From: Alphaproteobacteria bacterium 32-64-14
GTDB lineage: Bacteria > Pseudomonadota > Alphaproteobacteria > Caulobacterales > Hyphomonadaceae
Direction of reading: 5' to 3'
Assembly: GCA_002280725.1 (NCBI GenBank)
Contig: NCEM01000024.1
Location: forward strand, 1 to 59,344
Length of the DNA stretch: 59,344 bases
Below the pieces are notes generated by a model. It searched no databases and had not been told where the DNA came from. It was given only the letters and a program-made list of their open reading frames with translations. This document shows positions 17,792-25,677 of the stretch, in pieces (position 1 is the stretch's first letter; the number at the start of each line of letters is the position of its first letter). The translations under genes and the position numbers were made by a program.

Positions 17792-18822
17792 ACGCCCTTC
17801 ACCACGCGCTCATAGAACGCAAGCGAATCCCGCACGAACGCCTGCCGCGTGAACGCCGCCTCATAGCTGGCGCGCCCACCCGCAACGAGCTTTTCGGCCA
17901 GACCCGGCTCCGAGATCACACGGCGCATGGCGTTGGCCAGAGCATCGACATCGTTCTTCGGGATCAGCAGTCCGTTGACGCCATCGACGACATAGGCCGC
18001 AGGCCCAACCGCATCCGCCGCCACCAGCGCGCGCGATGCCGCCCAGGCATCCACCGTCACCGTGCCGAACGGTTCATAGCGGGAAGGGAACGCCACAAAA
18101 GTCGACGCCGCCAGCAGCGCCCCGCGATCATTGCGCCAGCCAAGAAAGCGCACGCGATCATCAAGGCCCAGGCGCGTGCAATGAGCCTTGAGCTCCGCCT
18201 CTAGCGGACCTTCGCCCGCGATCCACACATACAGCCCCGGCGTCTTCGCCGTCGCATCAAGCAGGGTGTCGAGCCCCTTCTTCTCGTGCAGCCGCGCCAG
18301 CGCCAGCGCGACAGGCGCATCCGCCGGCGTGTTCAGCGCCGCGCGATCCGCCGGCGCATCGCCTGAAAAATCCGCATAGGTATGGATGATGGCCGAGCGG
18401 TTCTCCGCGACGCCCTGCTCACGGATATGGCGCAGCAAATCCTTCGTCAGGCCGACATGCCATTCGCAGGTCTGGAACCGCACCAGCTTGTAATAGCCGC
18501 CATACCAGGCGATCGACCGCGACCGGAAAGAGGCTGGCGCAAACTCGCCCGCGCGGCCCATCCAGTACTCGGCCACATCCGGCTTGAACTCGCGGATCAG
18601 CCTCGCGATCGCGCCTTGCGTTGGAAACGGCCACAGCTTGTTGAAGCCCGCCGTCTCGACGCGGATGCCCTTGTGGCGGAATTTCTTCAGGCGGAACGCA
18701 TTGTCCGCGCGCGTGACCACGGCCTGCTGAACGCCCGCATCGGCCAGCGCCATCACGCCTTCCAGCATGATGTTCTCGGCCCCGCCTTCCTTGGCGCCTG
18801 CCATGACATGAAGAACGCGCAT
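17788..18822 (-). CDS. GT4 family glycosyltransferase
   Basis: 344 residues with a GT-B fold. N-terminal MRVLHVMAGAKEGGAENIML is the classic acceptor-domain start; the C-terminal domain has LALARLHEKKGLDTLL, VWIAGEGPLE and PSRYEPFGTVTVDAWAASRA. The usual E-x7-E donor motif is E-x7-D here (EPFGTVTVD). It probably builds a cell-surface glycan from a nucleotide sugar. The reading frame is open for another 1.2 kb upstream, but that part is the antisense of the GST-like gene; ATG 18822 matches the family start, although its ribosome site is weak. Confidence 0.88.
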   Translation of the reverse strand: MRVLHVMAGAKEGGAENIMLEGVMALADAGVQQAVVTRADNAFRLKKFRHKGIRVETAGFNKLWPFPTQGAIARLIREFKPDVAEYWMGRAGEFAPASFRSRSIAWYGGYYKLVRFQTCEWHVGLTKDLLRHIREQGVAENRSAIIHTYADFSGDAPADRAALNTPADAPVALALARLHEKKGLDTLLDATAKTPGLYVWIAGEGPLEAELKAHCTRLGLDDRVRFLGWRNDRGALLAASTFVAFPSRYEPFGTVTVDAWAASRALVAADAVGPAAYVVDGVNGLLIPKNDVDALANAMRRVISEPGLAEKLVAGGRASYEAAFTRQAFVRDSLAFYERVVKGV

Positions 18823-19035
18823 GCTGTTTGCCCGGCCGTTGAGGACCGGCTGGATAGCCGCTTCCGGAGGTGAGGGCAAACCTCGCCTCCGGGCGGCGCC
18901 CTGCGTCGTTGGGAAGCTGCTGGATCGCGGAAATTCCAGGAAAAGCGCACGTCTAGGCCCAGAAACAGTGTCAGAAACAGCGGTTGTCGCGGGACGCCTT
19001 CCCGCGTAGTTTCCGCGCGCTTTCCGGAGACATGA

Positions 19036-20376
19036 ATGTCCTATCGCCTGTTCGGCGCCGAGACCTCGGCCTATTCGACCAAGATGCGGTCGTACCTCAC
19101 CTACAAGTCGTTTGCCTTCGACTGGATCCCGCGCACGCAGGACACCGAGGATGAGATCAAGCGCGTCTCGCGCTTTGCGACGCTGCCGGTTCTGGTGACG
19201 GACACGGGCTATGCCGTGCACGATACGACGCCGCTGATCGAGGCGCTCGAGGCTGACCGGCCCGAACCTTCGGCGACGCCGGCCGATCCCGCGCTCGGCT
19301 TCCTTGCCTGCGTGCTCGAAGAGTACGCCGATAGTTGGCTCGCCAAGGCGGTGTTCCATTATCGCTGGGGCCGCAAGAAGGACCAGAAGATCGCAGCCCA
19401 GCGCGCCATCGAGGAATACTTCACACAGTCCCCGCCCGAGGACCGCAAGGCCAGCGAAGATCGCGCCATCGAGACTATGACCGGCCAGCTGAAACTGATG
19501 CAGGTCGATGGCGATCTCGGTGATGTCGTCGAGAAGTCGTTCAAGAAATTCGTGAAGCTGCTCGACGATCACCTGCGCAAGCATCTCTTCATCTTCGGCG
19601 ACCGCCCCTCGATCGCGGACTTCGCCATCGCAGGCCAGTTGATCCAGATGCTGAAGGATCCAACGCCCGCCAAGATCATCGAGAAGGACGGCGAGTTCGT
19701 CGCCAAATGGTGCGAGTTCATGTCGGCGCCGACGGCGTCCGGCCCGTTCGCCGCGCTCGACGATCTCAAGGAAACGCTCGCGCCGATCTTTGCTGACGAT
19801 CTCGCCGCCTTCTTCCTGCCATGGGCCGCCGAGAATCTCGAAAGCTCGCTGGCCGGCGCCGAGACTTTCTCGGTCACGCTCGGCAAGGACGCCATCCAGC
19901 TTGCCCCCCTGCGGTCCGCCGCGCGCTCGTTCCGCGAGCTGCGCCGCAAGTTCGTGGCCGGGCAGACGGTCGAAGCGCTGAAGGCGTTCACCGACGCTGC
20001 TGGCGCCACCGTCTACCTTCTGCGCCCGCAACGCCAGGAACAGCCGCCCGCGCCCGCTCCGTCTGCTGACGATGGCGAAGAGCCTGTCGCTGGCGAGGTG
20101 TCGGCCGATGACGAAACCGCTGCCGCCCCGCGTGAAGACGGCGAGGGTGTTCGCCGCAAGCGCCGCCGCCGCCGTAGTGGCCGCGGCCGTGGCGAAGGCG
20201 CAAGCACTGCCGAGGGGTCATCGGCCGATGACGCTTCGGGTGAAGATGCGTCGGACGAGGATGGTTCGAGCGAGTCTTCCGCTGTTGAGGCCGTTGCCGA
20301 AGCCGCCGACGATCAGTCCGTTGCCGAAGACAGCGCTCCGGCAGGCGATGAGACGCCCGCCGAAGATCGCGCCTGA
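19036..20376 (+). CDS. GST-like protein with highly charged C-terminal tail
   Basis: 446 residues. Residues 1-75 form a thioredoxin-like GST N-domain (SYRLFGAETSAYSTKMRSYL, FATLPVLV, VHDTTPLIEAL) and the next 150 a helical GST C-domain with HLFIFGDRPSIADFAIAGQL. After a further helical part, residues from about 335 are low complexity: acidic stretches flank a basic core RRKRRRRRSGRGRG, ending in repeated D/E/S/A. The tail resembles RNA- or DNA-binding disordered regions. Normal GSTs are 200-300 residues, so the tail is an unusual addition. Confidence 0.85.
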   Translation: MSYRLFGAETSAYSTKMRSYLTYKSFAFDWIPRTQDTEDEIKRVSRFATLPVLVTDTGYAVHDTTPLIEALEADRPEPSATPADPALGFLACVLEEYADSWLAKAVFHYRWGRKKDQKIAAQRAIEEYFTQSPPEDRKASEDRAIETMTGQLKLMQVDGDLGDVVEKSFKKFVKLLDDHLRKHLFIFGDRPSIADFAIAGQLIQMLKDPTPAKIIEKDGEFVAKWCEFMSAPTASGPFAALDDLKETLAPIFADDLAAFFLPWAAENLESSLAGAETFSVTLGKDAIQLAPLRSAARSFRELRRKFVAGQTVEALKAFTDAAGATVYLLRPQRQEQPPAPAPSADDGEEPVAGEVSADDETAAAPREDGEGVRRKRRRRRSGRGRGEGASTAEGSSADDASGEDASDEDGSSESSAVEAVAEAADDQSVAEDSAPAGDETPAEDRA

Positions 20377-20397
20377 CGTTCCGGCGGAGCGAGCGGC

Positions 20398-21030
20398 ATG
20401 GGAGAGTTTGAGCAGGTTCTGTCAGCGCCCGTAACGCTGATCCTCCTGATCTCCAATATCGGCCTCTCCTTTGCCGCGCTGACAAACCCGTCGCTCATGG
20501 ACAAGCTGATCTTCGACGTGTCGCGGATCCGCCGCAACAATGAGTGGTATCGATGGATCACGTCGGCCTTCATTCACGGCGGGCCCATCCACCTCCTGCT
20601 CAACATGTATGCCCTGTTCGGCTTCGGGCCGGCGTTCGAGAACGGGCTTGGCACAGTCGCCTTCCTTGCGATCTATGTCGGCTCCCTGCTCGGCAGCTCG
20701 GCGCTGATGTGGCTCGAGCATTTCCGGGATCCCAATTATCGGGCGCTTGGCGCTTCGGGCGCGATCTCGGGCCTCGTGCTGGCCTATGCGATGTTCGCGC
20801 CGATGTCGGAATTCACCTTCCTCTTCTCGTTCGCGATGCCGGCCTTCGTGTTCTCGATCTGCTACATCCTGATTTCTGCGTGGGCGTCCACGACGGGCTC
20901 ATTGCCCGGCGTTGCGCATGCCGGCCACCTTGGCGGCGCGCTCGCGGGCATCGCCATCGTCTGCATCATGTGGCCCAGCGTGCCGCCGCATATGGTGGAC
21001 GAGATCGTCGCAGCCACACGCGGCTTCTGA
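20398..21030 (+). CDS. Rhomboid family intramembrane serine protease
   Basis: 210 residues with six predicted membrane segments. Family motifs seen: WYRWITSAFIHGGPIHLLLN with the HxxxxN element, GASGAISGLVLAYA with the catalytic Ser in GASG, and VAHAGHLGGALAG with the catalytic His. It cleaves transmembrane substrates within the membrane. It starts 22 bases after the GST-like gene on the same strand, so the two may be co-transcribed. Confidence 0.93.
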   Translation: MGEFEQVLSAPVTLILLISNIGLSFAALTNPSLMDKLIFDVSRIRRNNEWYRWITSAFIHGGPIHLLLNMYALFGFGPAFENGLGTVAFLAIYVGSLLGSSALMWLEHFRDPNYRALGASGAISGLVLAYAMFAPMSEFTFLFSFAMPAFVFSICYILISAWASTTGSLPGVAHAGHLGGALAGIAIVCIMWPSVPPHMVDEIVAATRGF

Positions 21031-21051
21031 ACATCCAGGTCAGCAAACAGA

Positions 21052-21088
21052 AACGGCGCGCCACCGTGAGGTGACGCGCCGTTCTTGC
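21052..21088 (+). terminator. Terminator after the rhomboid gene
   Basis: Stem AACGGCGCG (21052-21060) / CGCGCCGTT (21075-21083) with a 14-base loop, followed by CTTG. The T-run is short. It lies between convergent genes (rhomboid and ibpA) and could act on both strands. Confidence 0.6.
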
Positions 21089-21166
21089 GCGGGGCTGTCA
21101 GGATCCACCCATCGGGAGGGGGGAGGGACGGGGTAGACCCTGATGCGCGCGGACGGTGTCCTTCTG

Positions 21167-21643
21167 TTACGCCGCTGAGCTCTGCTTGCGGCCTTCGATC
21201 ACCTGCGGGCCGGTTTTCTCGGCGCCGATGGAAATCTTGCGGGGCTTCAGTGTCTCGGGAAGTTCGCGGCGAAGCTCGATGCGGAGCAGGCCGTTCTTGA
21301 GGTTGGCGCCGCTCACCAAAACATGATCGGCCAGCTGGAAGCGCCGGATGAAGCCACGCTCGGCAATGCCGCGGTGCAGGAATTTCCGGTTCTCTGCGCC
21401 GCCGTCTTTCTTGCCGACGATGATGAGCTGGCTTTCCTTCACTTCGAGATCGAGATCATCCTCGCCAAAGCCGGCGACGGCCAGCTCGATGGAATAGGCG
21501 TTCTCGTCCTCGATGGACTGCTCGATGTTGTAGGGGGGATAGCCCTGCGCGCCATCAAGACGGGCTGCTGTGTCGATCATGCTGGCAAGCCGGTCGAAGC
21601 CCACGACGGTGCGATACAGGGGGGAAAAATCGAAAGAGCTCAT
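21167..21643 (-). CDS. Small heat-shock protein, Hsp20/IbpA type
   Basis: 158 residues. The start MSSFDFSPLYRTVVGFDRL matches IbpA-type proteins. The alpha-crystallin domain follows (PYNIEQSIEDENAYSIELAV, ESQLIIVGKK, FLHRGIAERGFIRRFQLAD, GLLRIELRRELPE). It is an ATP-independent holdase that binds unfolding proteins. ATG 21643 with GAGGACA six bases ahead is preferred to the in-frame ATG at 21655. A long leader with a heat-shock-type promoter and a possible ROSE-like element lies upstream. Confidence 0.93.
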   Translation of the reverse strand: MSSFDFSPLYRTVVGFDRLASMIDTAARLDGAQGYPPYNIEQSIEDENAYSIELAVAGFGEDDLDLEVKESQLIIVGKKDGGAENRKFLHRGIAERGFIRRFQLADHVLVSGANLKNGLLRIELRRELPETLKPRKISIGAEKTGPQVIEGRKQSSAA

Positions 21644-21767
21644 GTCTGTCCTCATTGAAGCAACAGGCGGGAACAGCCGTCCCCGCTGGATTGACGATCA
21701 AAGACCGTTCACGGCGCCACCTCAGGGTCTGCGCCTCGGCCTCCAAGGCCCACATCTGCGGCGCCTC
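21644..21767 (-). promoter_or_regulatory. Possible ROSE-type RNA thermometer in ibpA leader
   Basis: The presumed 5' leader is long for a single gene and ends with TTGCT shortly before the ribosome site GAGGACA. In ROSE elements of rhizobial small heat-shock genes a U-U/C-G-C-U motif pairs with the AGGA of the ribosome site at low temperature. The pattern is present here; folding was not computed. Confidence 0.35.
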
Positions 21768-21773
21768 ACAATT

Positions 21774-21804
21774 CGAATTGGGAATGCCTCCCCCGGTGGT
21801 CAAG
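21774..21804 (-). promoter_or_regulatory. RpoH-type heat-shock promoter candidate for ibpA
   Basis: On the minus strand CTTGAC (21804-21799) is followed after 16 bases by CCCAATTCG (21782-21774), resembling the alphaproteobacterial sigma-32 pattern CTTG-N17/18-CYTAT. It would start transcription about 125 bases before the ATG. A perfect 12-base palindrome, CAATTCGAATTG (21769-21780), overlaps the -10 element. Confidence 0.45.
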
Positions 21805-21863
21805 TGACTCAAGTTGGATAAAGTCACGGGCGGCGCGTGGGGCGCCGGTTACAGGAAACGCTC

Positions 21864-22769
21864 ATGAAAACGGCCCATTTGCTGCTGGCGACGATTCTGG
21901 CGGGACTGTCTGCCGCATGCGGGGGCGAGCAGGCGCCGGCCCCAGCGGAGGGGCCTGCCCCCGTTGGCGCCGCCGCAAACGCGCTGCAGGCAGGCACGCT
22001 GGAATGGGCCGCTGCCGGTTCCTGGCGCCTAGAGAAGGAACGCGCGCGCGACCGCTGGCGCCATCCGGTCGAGACGCTGAAATTCTTCGGGCTCAAACCA
22101 ACGGACACGGTGGTCGAGATCGCGCCGGGCGGCGGCTGGTACACGGCCATCCTTGCGCCGTGGCTGAAGGAAGGCGGCGGCAAGCTCTACGCCGCGCACC
22201 TCGATCCCACCGAGTCCGACTATGCGCGCACCAATGTAGACACCTACAAGGCCGCCTTCATCGCTCATCCCGAGACGTATGGCGACATCACGCTGACCAC
22301 CGTGTCTGCGACCGGCCCGGGCCTTGCGCCCGATGGATCGGCGGATGCGGTGCTCACCTTCCGCAACATCCACAACTGGATGAATGGCGGCTACGCCTCC
22401 AAGGTGTTTGCCGATGCATATCGCGCGCTCAAGCCCGGCGGCGTGTTCGGCGTCGAGGAACACCGTCTCCCCTCCGCCAGCGACCAGGATCCGCGCGCCG
22501 ACAATGGCTATGTGCTCGAAAGCTATGTGATCCAGATCGCGGAGGCGGCCGGGTTCAAGTTCGAGGAATCGTCCAGCATCAACGCCAACCCCAACGACAC
22601 GGCCGATCATCCCGTGTGGATGCTGCCGCCCAACCTCTCGCCGCCGGAGCCAGGCTCGAAACTGGCCGAAGGCTATGATCGCGCGAAGTACGAGGCGATC
22701 GGCGAAAGCGACCGGATGACACTCCGCTTCCGCAAGCCTGTCGCGCCGCCCGCAACGCCGCCGCAGTGA
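21864..22769 (+). CDS. Class I SAM methyltransferase-like lipoprotein
   Basis: 301 residues. The signal peptide ends at SAACGG, a lipobox, so the protein is predicted to be exported and lipid anchored, which is odd for a methyltransferase fold. The Rossmann part has TVVEIAPGGGWYTAILAPWL (the glycine-rich SAM loop), then DAVLTFRNIHNWM and ALKPGGVFGVEEH. I know of similar periplasmic proteins of this type in Caulobacterales, of unknown substrate. ATG 21864 has AGGAA eight bases ahead. Confidence 0.85.
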   Translation: MKTAHLLLATILAGLSAACGGEQAPAPAEGPAPVGAAANALQAGTLEWAAAGSWRLEKERARDRWRHPVETLKFFGLKPTDTVVEIAPGGGWYTAILAPWLKEGGGKLYAAHLDPTESDYARTNVDTYKAAFIAHPETYGDITLTTVSATGPGLAPDGSADAVLTFRNIHNWMNGGYASKVFADAYRALKPGGVFGVEEHRLPSASDQDPRADNGYVLESYVIQIAEAAGFKFEESSSINANPNDTADHPVWMLPPNLSPPEPGSKLAEGYDRAKYEAIGESDRMTLRFRKPVAPPATPPQ

Positions 22770-22776
22770 CGCTCGC

Positions 22777-23448
22777 GTGAGCGCGAAAGAGCGCACTATC
22801 GCGCTGCCGGACGGCACAGGCGTCTCCGCGCTGTGGCAGAAGCCGAAGGACGCAAAGGCGGTGCTTGTTCTTGCCCATGGCGCGGGCGCTGGCATGGCGC
22901 ACAAGCACATGGCCGCCACCGCAGACGGGCTGGAGTCGCGCGGCATCGCCGTGCTGCGCTACAATTTTGCGTATATGGAGAAGGGCTCCAAGCGCCCCGA
23001 CAACCCGCCGGTCGCGCATGCCGTGGTTCGCGCCGGCGTGGCGCACGCGGCCAAGCTCGCGGGCGGCCTTCCGCTGTTCGCAGGAGGACGGTCCTTCGGC
23101 TCGCGCATGACATCGCAGGCGCAAGCGCTCGAGCCGTTGCCCGGCGTCGCCGGTCTCGTCTTCTTCGCCTGGCCGCTGCACCCGCCTGGCAAGGCGGGCG
23201 TCGAGCGTGCGGAGCATCTGTCGGACGTGAAAATCCCCATGCTGTTCCTGCAGGGATCGAAGGATGAGTTCGCCGAAACGCCGCTCCTTCAGGCCACCGT
23301 CAAGTCACTGGGCAAGCGCGCGAAGCTGCATCTTGTCGAACATGCGGATCATTCCTTCCACGTGCCCGCAAAGTCCGGGCGCAAGGATCCCGAGGTGATG
23401 GATGAGATTCTCGACGTCGCCGCGAAGTGGATGCTGGCGAACGCGTGA
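22777..23448 (+). CDS. Alpha/beta hydrolase (TEX30/KANL3-like)
   Basis: 223 residues. Seen: VLVLAHGAGAGMAHKHM (oxyanion HGAG), the nucleophile elbow GGRSFGSRM, an acid in LFLQGSKDEFAE, and EHADHSFHVP with the catalytic His. The GTG start at 22777 lies seven bases after the methyltransferase stop, so translation is probably coupled. Substrate unknown. Confidence 0.85.
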   Translation: MSAKERTIALPDGTGVSALWQKPKDAKAVLVLAHGAGAGMAHKHMAATADGLESRGIAVLRYNFAYMEKGSKRPDNPPVAHAVVRAGVAHAAKLAGGLPLFAGGRSFGSRMTSQAQALEPLPGVAGLVFFAWPLHPPGKAGVERAEHLSDVKIPMLFLQGSKDEFAETPLLQATVKSLGKRAKLHLVEHADHSFHVPAKSGRKDPEVMDEILDVAAKWMLANA

Positions 23449-23461
23449 GACACAAAAGCAA

Positions 23462-23489
23462 ACGCCCCGCACCTTGCGATGCGGGGCGT
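23462..23489. terminator. Strong hairpin between convergent genes
   Basis: A perfect 10-base-pair stem, ACGCCCCGCA (23462-23471) / TGCGGGGCGT (23480-23489), with an 8-base loop. On the minus strand it is followed by TTGCTTTTGTG, so it probably terminates the two-gene minus-strand unit at 23532-24237; on the plus strand the T-run is weak. Confidence 0.6.
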
Positions 23490-23531
23490 GCCGTGTCTCT
23501 GGAGTGAGAAACGTCTACTTGCCGAAAGCGC

Positions 23532-23861
23532 CTACTTGATCGTGATCTTCGCCGTGCCCATCGCGCCGGTCAGGTCGAACGAGTCGCCCGATTTCTTGCC
23601 GGCCGGATAGGCTGTGCACTCTTCTGCCGGGTTGAAGTTGGACGAGCTGCAGATCTTGTCGCCGTCGATGCGCCATTTGCCGGTGACGGCGCCGTCCATC
23701 GCGGTGAAGGTGCCATCGGGCTTGTAGGTCACGTCGATCTGCATGCCCTGGGCTTCCATGATGATGCCCTTGGTGGTGACTTCCTGCACTGTGGTCGTCG
23801 TCTGCGCGAAGGCCGGTGCGGCGATGAGGGCGATAAGTCCGGCAGCGATAATGCGTTTCAT
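23532..23861 (-). CDS. Small secreted protein, 109 aa
   Basis: The signal peptide MKRIIAAGLIALIAAPAFAQ is followed by a small beta-rich domain: YKPDGTFTAMDGAVTGKWRI, DGDKICSSS, ECTAYPAGKKSGDSFDL. Two Cys may form a disulphide. It resembles the next gene upstream in strand order and spacing. Function unknown. ATG 23861 with AAGGA nine bases ahead is preferred to the upstream in-frame start, which lacks a signal peptide. Confidence 0.8.
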   Translation of the reverse strand: MKRIIAAGLIALIAAPAFAQTTTTVQEVTTKGIIMEAQGMQIDVTYKPDGTFTAMDGAVTGKWRIDGDKICSSSNFNPAEECTAYPAGKKSGDSFDLTGAMGTAKITIK

Positions 23862-23886
23862 GGTCGTGTGTCCTTCTTGCTCGTGA

Positions 23887-24237
23887 CTATTTCTTGATCG
23901 TGACGGTGATTTCGCCAAACGTCGGGTGGGTGACCTTGAAGCTGTCGCCCGCCGTCTTGCCGGTCGGATAGGTCACGCAGCTCTGGCCCATCTGCGAGGT
24001 CGTGCAGAGATTGTTGCCGTCGATCTTCCACGTGCCGGCAACTTCCTGGCCCATGACCGATGCGGTGTACGTGCCGTCAGCCTTGTAGTTCATGTCGAGT
24101 TCGAGCGCCTGGCCCTGCATCTCGGCCTGAACGACCGAGCCATGCGCGATGACGTGCTTCAGCGTGTCGTTGTCCTCGGCGAAGGCCGGCGCCGCGAGCC
24201 CGAGCGCGATCACGCCAGCCAGAATTCTGGTCTTCAT
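23887..24237 (-). CDS. Small secreted protein, 116 aa (paralog)
   Basis: The signal peptide MKTRILAGVIALGLAAPAFA leads to the same pattern as its neighbour: NYKADGTYTASVMGQEVAGT, WKIDGNNLCTTS, SCVTYPTGKTAGDSFKV, TVTIKK. The pair lies 25 bases apart on one strand and looks like a tandem duplication. It is probably periplasmic. No known catalytic residues. Confidence 0.8.
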   Translation of the reverse strand: MKTRILAGVIALGLAAPAFAEDNDTLKHVIAHGSVVQAEMQGQALELDMNYKADGTYTASVMGQEVAGTWKIDGNNLCTTSQMGQSCVTYPTGKTAGDSFKVTHPTFGEITVTIKK

Positions 24238-24374
24238 GGGGAGGTTTCCGTCCTTTTTTATCCTGCGCGGCCAACTCCGCGCGGCGGCGGAAACCTACCA
24301 GTTCCCAAGCCTGCTGCAACCTTCCGATGCAGGCGGGCTGCATTTGGTCGGGACAACGGCTTCAGCTCGAAGCC

Positions 24375-25568
24375 TCAGGCCGCGTTGGTTTTCTGGGTCA
24401 TTTCCAGCAGGCGCGTCGCCGGCCAGAGTTCCGCGGAGGGCAGGCTGGCGCGAACCGGCCAGATACGCGGCGAGCAGATGAAGCTCACGCCTTGCTGCAG
24501 GAAGTGCATGGCGTGCTCAGGCTGGAGATCGCCCTCCACCCCGACAAGCACGCCGTGATGTTTCGCCAGCTCGATGGCCGCCCCAACCTTGGCGTGAATG
24601 TCGGCGCGTGGTCCCGCCTGGTCGAGTGCGCGGGAGGAGATCGTGAAGCCGATGGCAGTCGGCTGCATCTTCACGATGGAAGCAAGATCCGGCTCATTGA
24701 GATCGAGGCCCAGCGCGATGTTTGGCGCGTGTGGGCGCATCGTGCGCAGGATGTCGCCCAGATAGATTCGTGGATACCCCGGCTCGATGCAGCTGACGCG
24801 CAGCAGGCGATAGCGCGCTGTCCGCCTGTCGAACTCCGCCATCGTCTGCACGATGCGCGACAATCCTTGCTGGCTGTTCAGCGTCGAGACATGCACCGCC
24901 ACGCCGACGATCGCCCGCCCGCCAGACGCCCAGAGCGAGCGCATTGCGATCTCGGAGGTTTTGAGCTTGCGCTGGTCCATCTCCGCATGGCGATGGCTGC
25001 CGCGATCCCAGTCGAGCGGGTCGCCGGTCGCGGCCTCAACAGGCGTCACGAAGAAAGCGGAGAGCGCGCCGCCGCGTGCATTCCACACCGGCGTGAAGCC
25101 CATGGCGACAGGATCTGAAGGCCCCGCCGCTTTCTGCACATTCGCCAGCATGGCGCCGAAGGCGGCGGCGAAATCGTCGATACTCATCGCATGGTGCTGC
25201 GAGCTGATCTGGATATCGTCGAGGTCCGGCTCGCCAAGGAAGAACGTGTTCAGCTCTGCGGAAATCCGCCTGGCCGCCTGTTCCGCCAGCTGTCCAGCGT
25301 GGCTGCCGAACACAAGCAAGAAGCCATCGGCGCCCGCAATCAGCACGTCATCCTGCGCGATGCGGCGCGAGATGAAATCGGTGGCGATCTGGCTCACCCG
25401 ATCACGCTTTTCGGACCAGCGCGCGCCATAGCGTTTGCGGATGTCGGCGATGCCCACGAACTGGAACTGCGCGACATCCAGCGTGCTTCGCCCGTTGGCG
25501 AGGCGGCGGATGCGCTCGGCCAGATTCGGCCCGCCAGCGGCTTCGGTCTCTACGTCCATCCTTGCCAT
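24375..25568 (-). CDS. Degenerate EAL-domain-like protein, 397 aa
   Basis: The N-terminal part has a GGDEF-like strand pattern (DDVLIAGADGFLLVFGS) without GGDEF. The C-terminal part follows an EAL domain: MRPHAPNIALGLDLNEPDL, then IELAKHHGVLVGVEGDLQPE and HFLQQGVSFICSPRIW, corresponding to the end of EAL domains. The E-A-L, DDF and metal ligands are not seen. It may be an inactive c-di-GMP effector or a scaffold rather than a phosphodiesterase. ATG 25568 has AGGAGA upstream. Confidence 0.7.
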   Translation of the reverse strand: MARMDVETEAAGGPNLAERIRRLANGRSTLDVAQFQFVGIADIRKRYGARWSEKRDRVSQIATDFISRRIAQDDVLIAGADGFLLVFGSHAGQLAEQAARRISAELNTFFLGEPDLDDIQISSQHHAMSIDDFAAAFGAMLANVQKAAGPSDPVAMGFTPVWNARGGALSAFFVTPVEAATGDPLDWDRGSHRHAEMDQRKLKTSEIAMRSLWASGGRAIVGVAVHVSTLNSQQGLSRIVQTMAEFDRRTARYRLLRVSCIEPGYPRIYLGDILRTMRPHAPNIALGLDLNEPDLASIVKMQPTAIGFTISSRALDQAGPRADIHAKVGAAIELAKHHGVLVGVEGDLQPEHAMHFLQQGVSFICSPRIWPVRASLPSAELWPATRLLEMTQKTNAA

Positions 25569-25677
25569 GCGGCAGTCTCCTGCCGTCTCCCCTGAGGGAA
25601 AATTCTGGCAAGGCGGGATGGCTGAAGGCTTAAACGCGCCGCTTCAATTCACACGATAAACGCGCCGCTAACCAGGA

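Noticed and set aside
18823..20031. N-terminal extension of the GT4 gene (747-codon frame)
   Set aside because: The extension is the exact antisense of the GST-like gene, and the family start MRVLHVMAG occurs at 18822.
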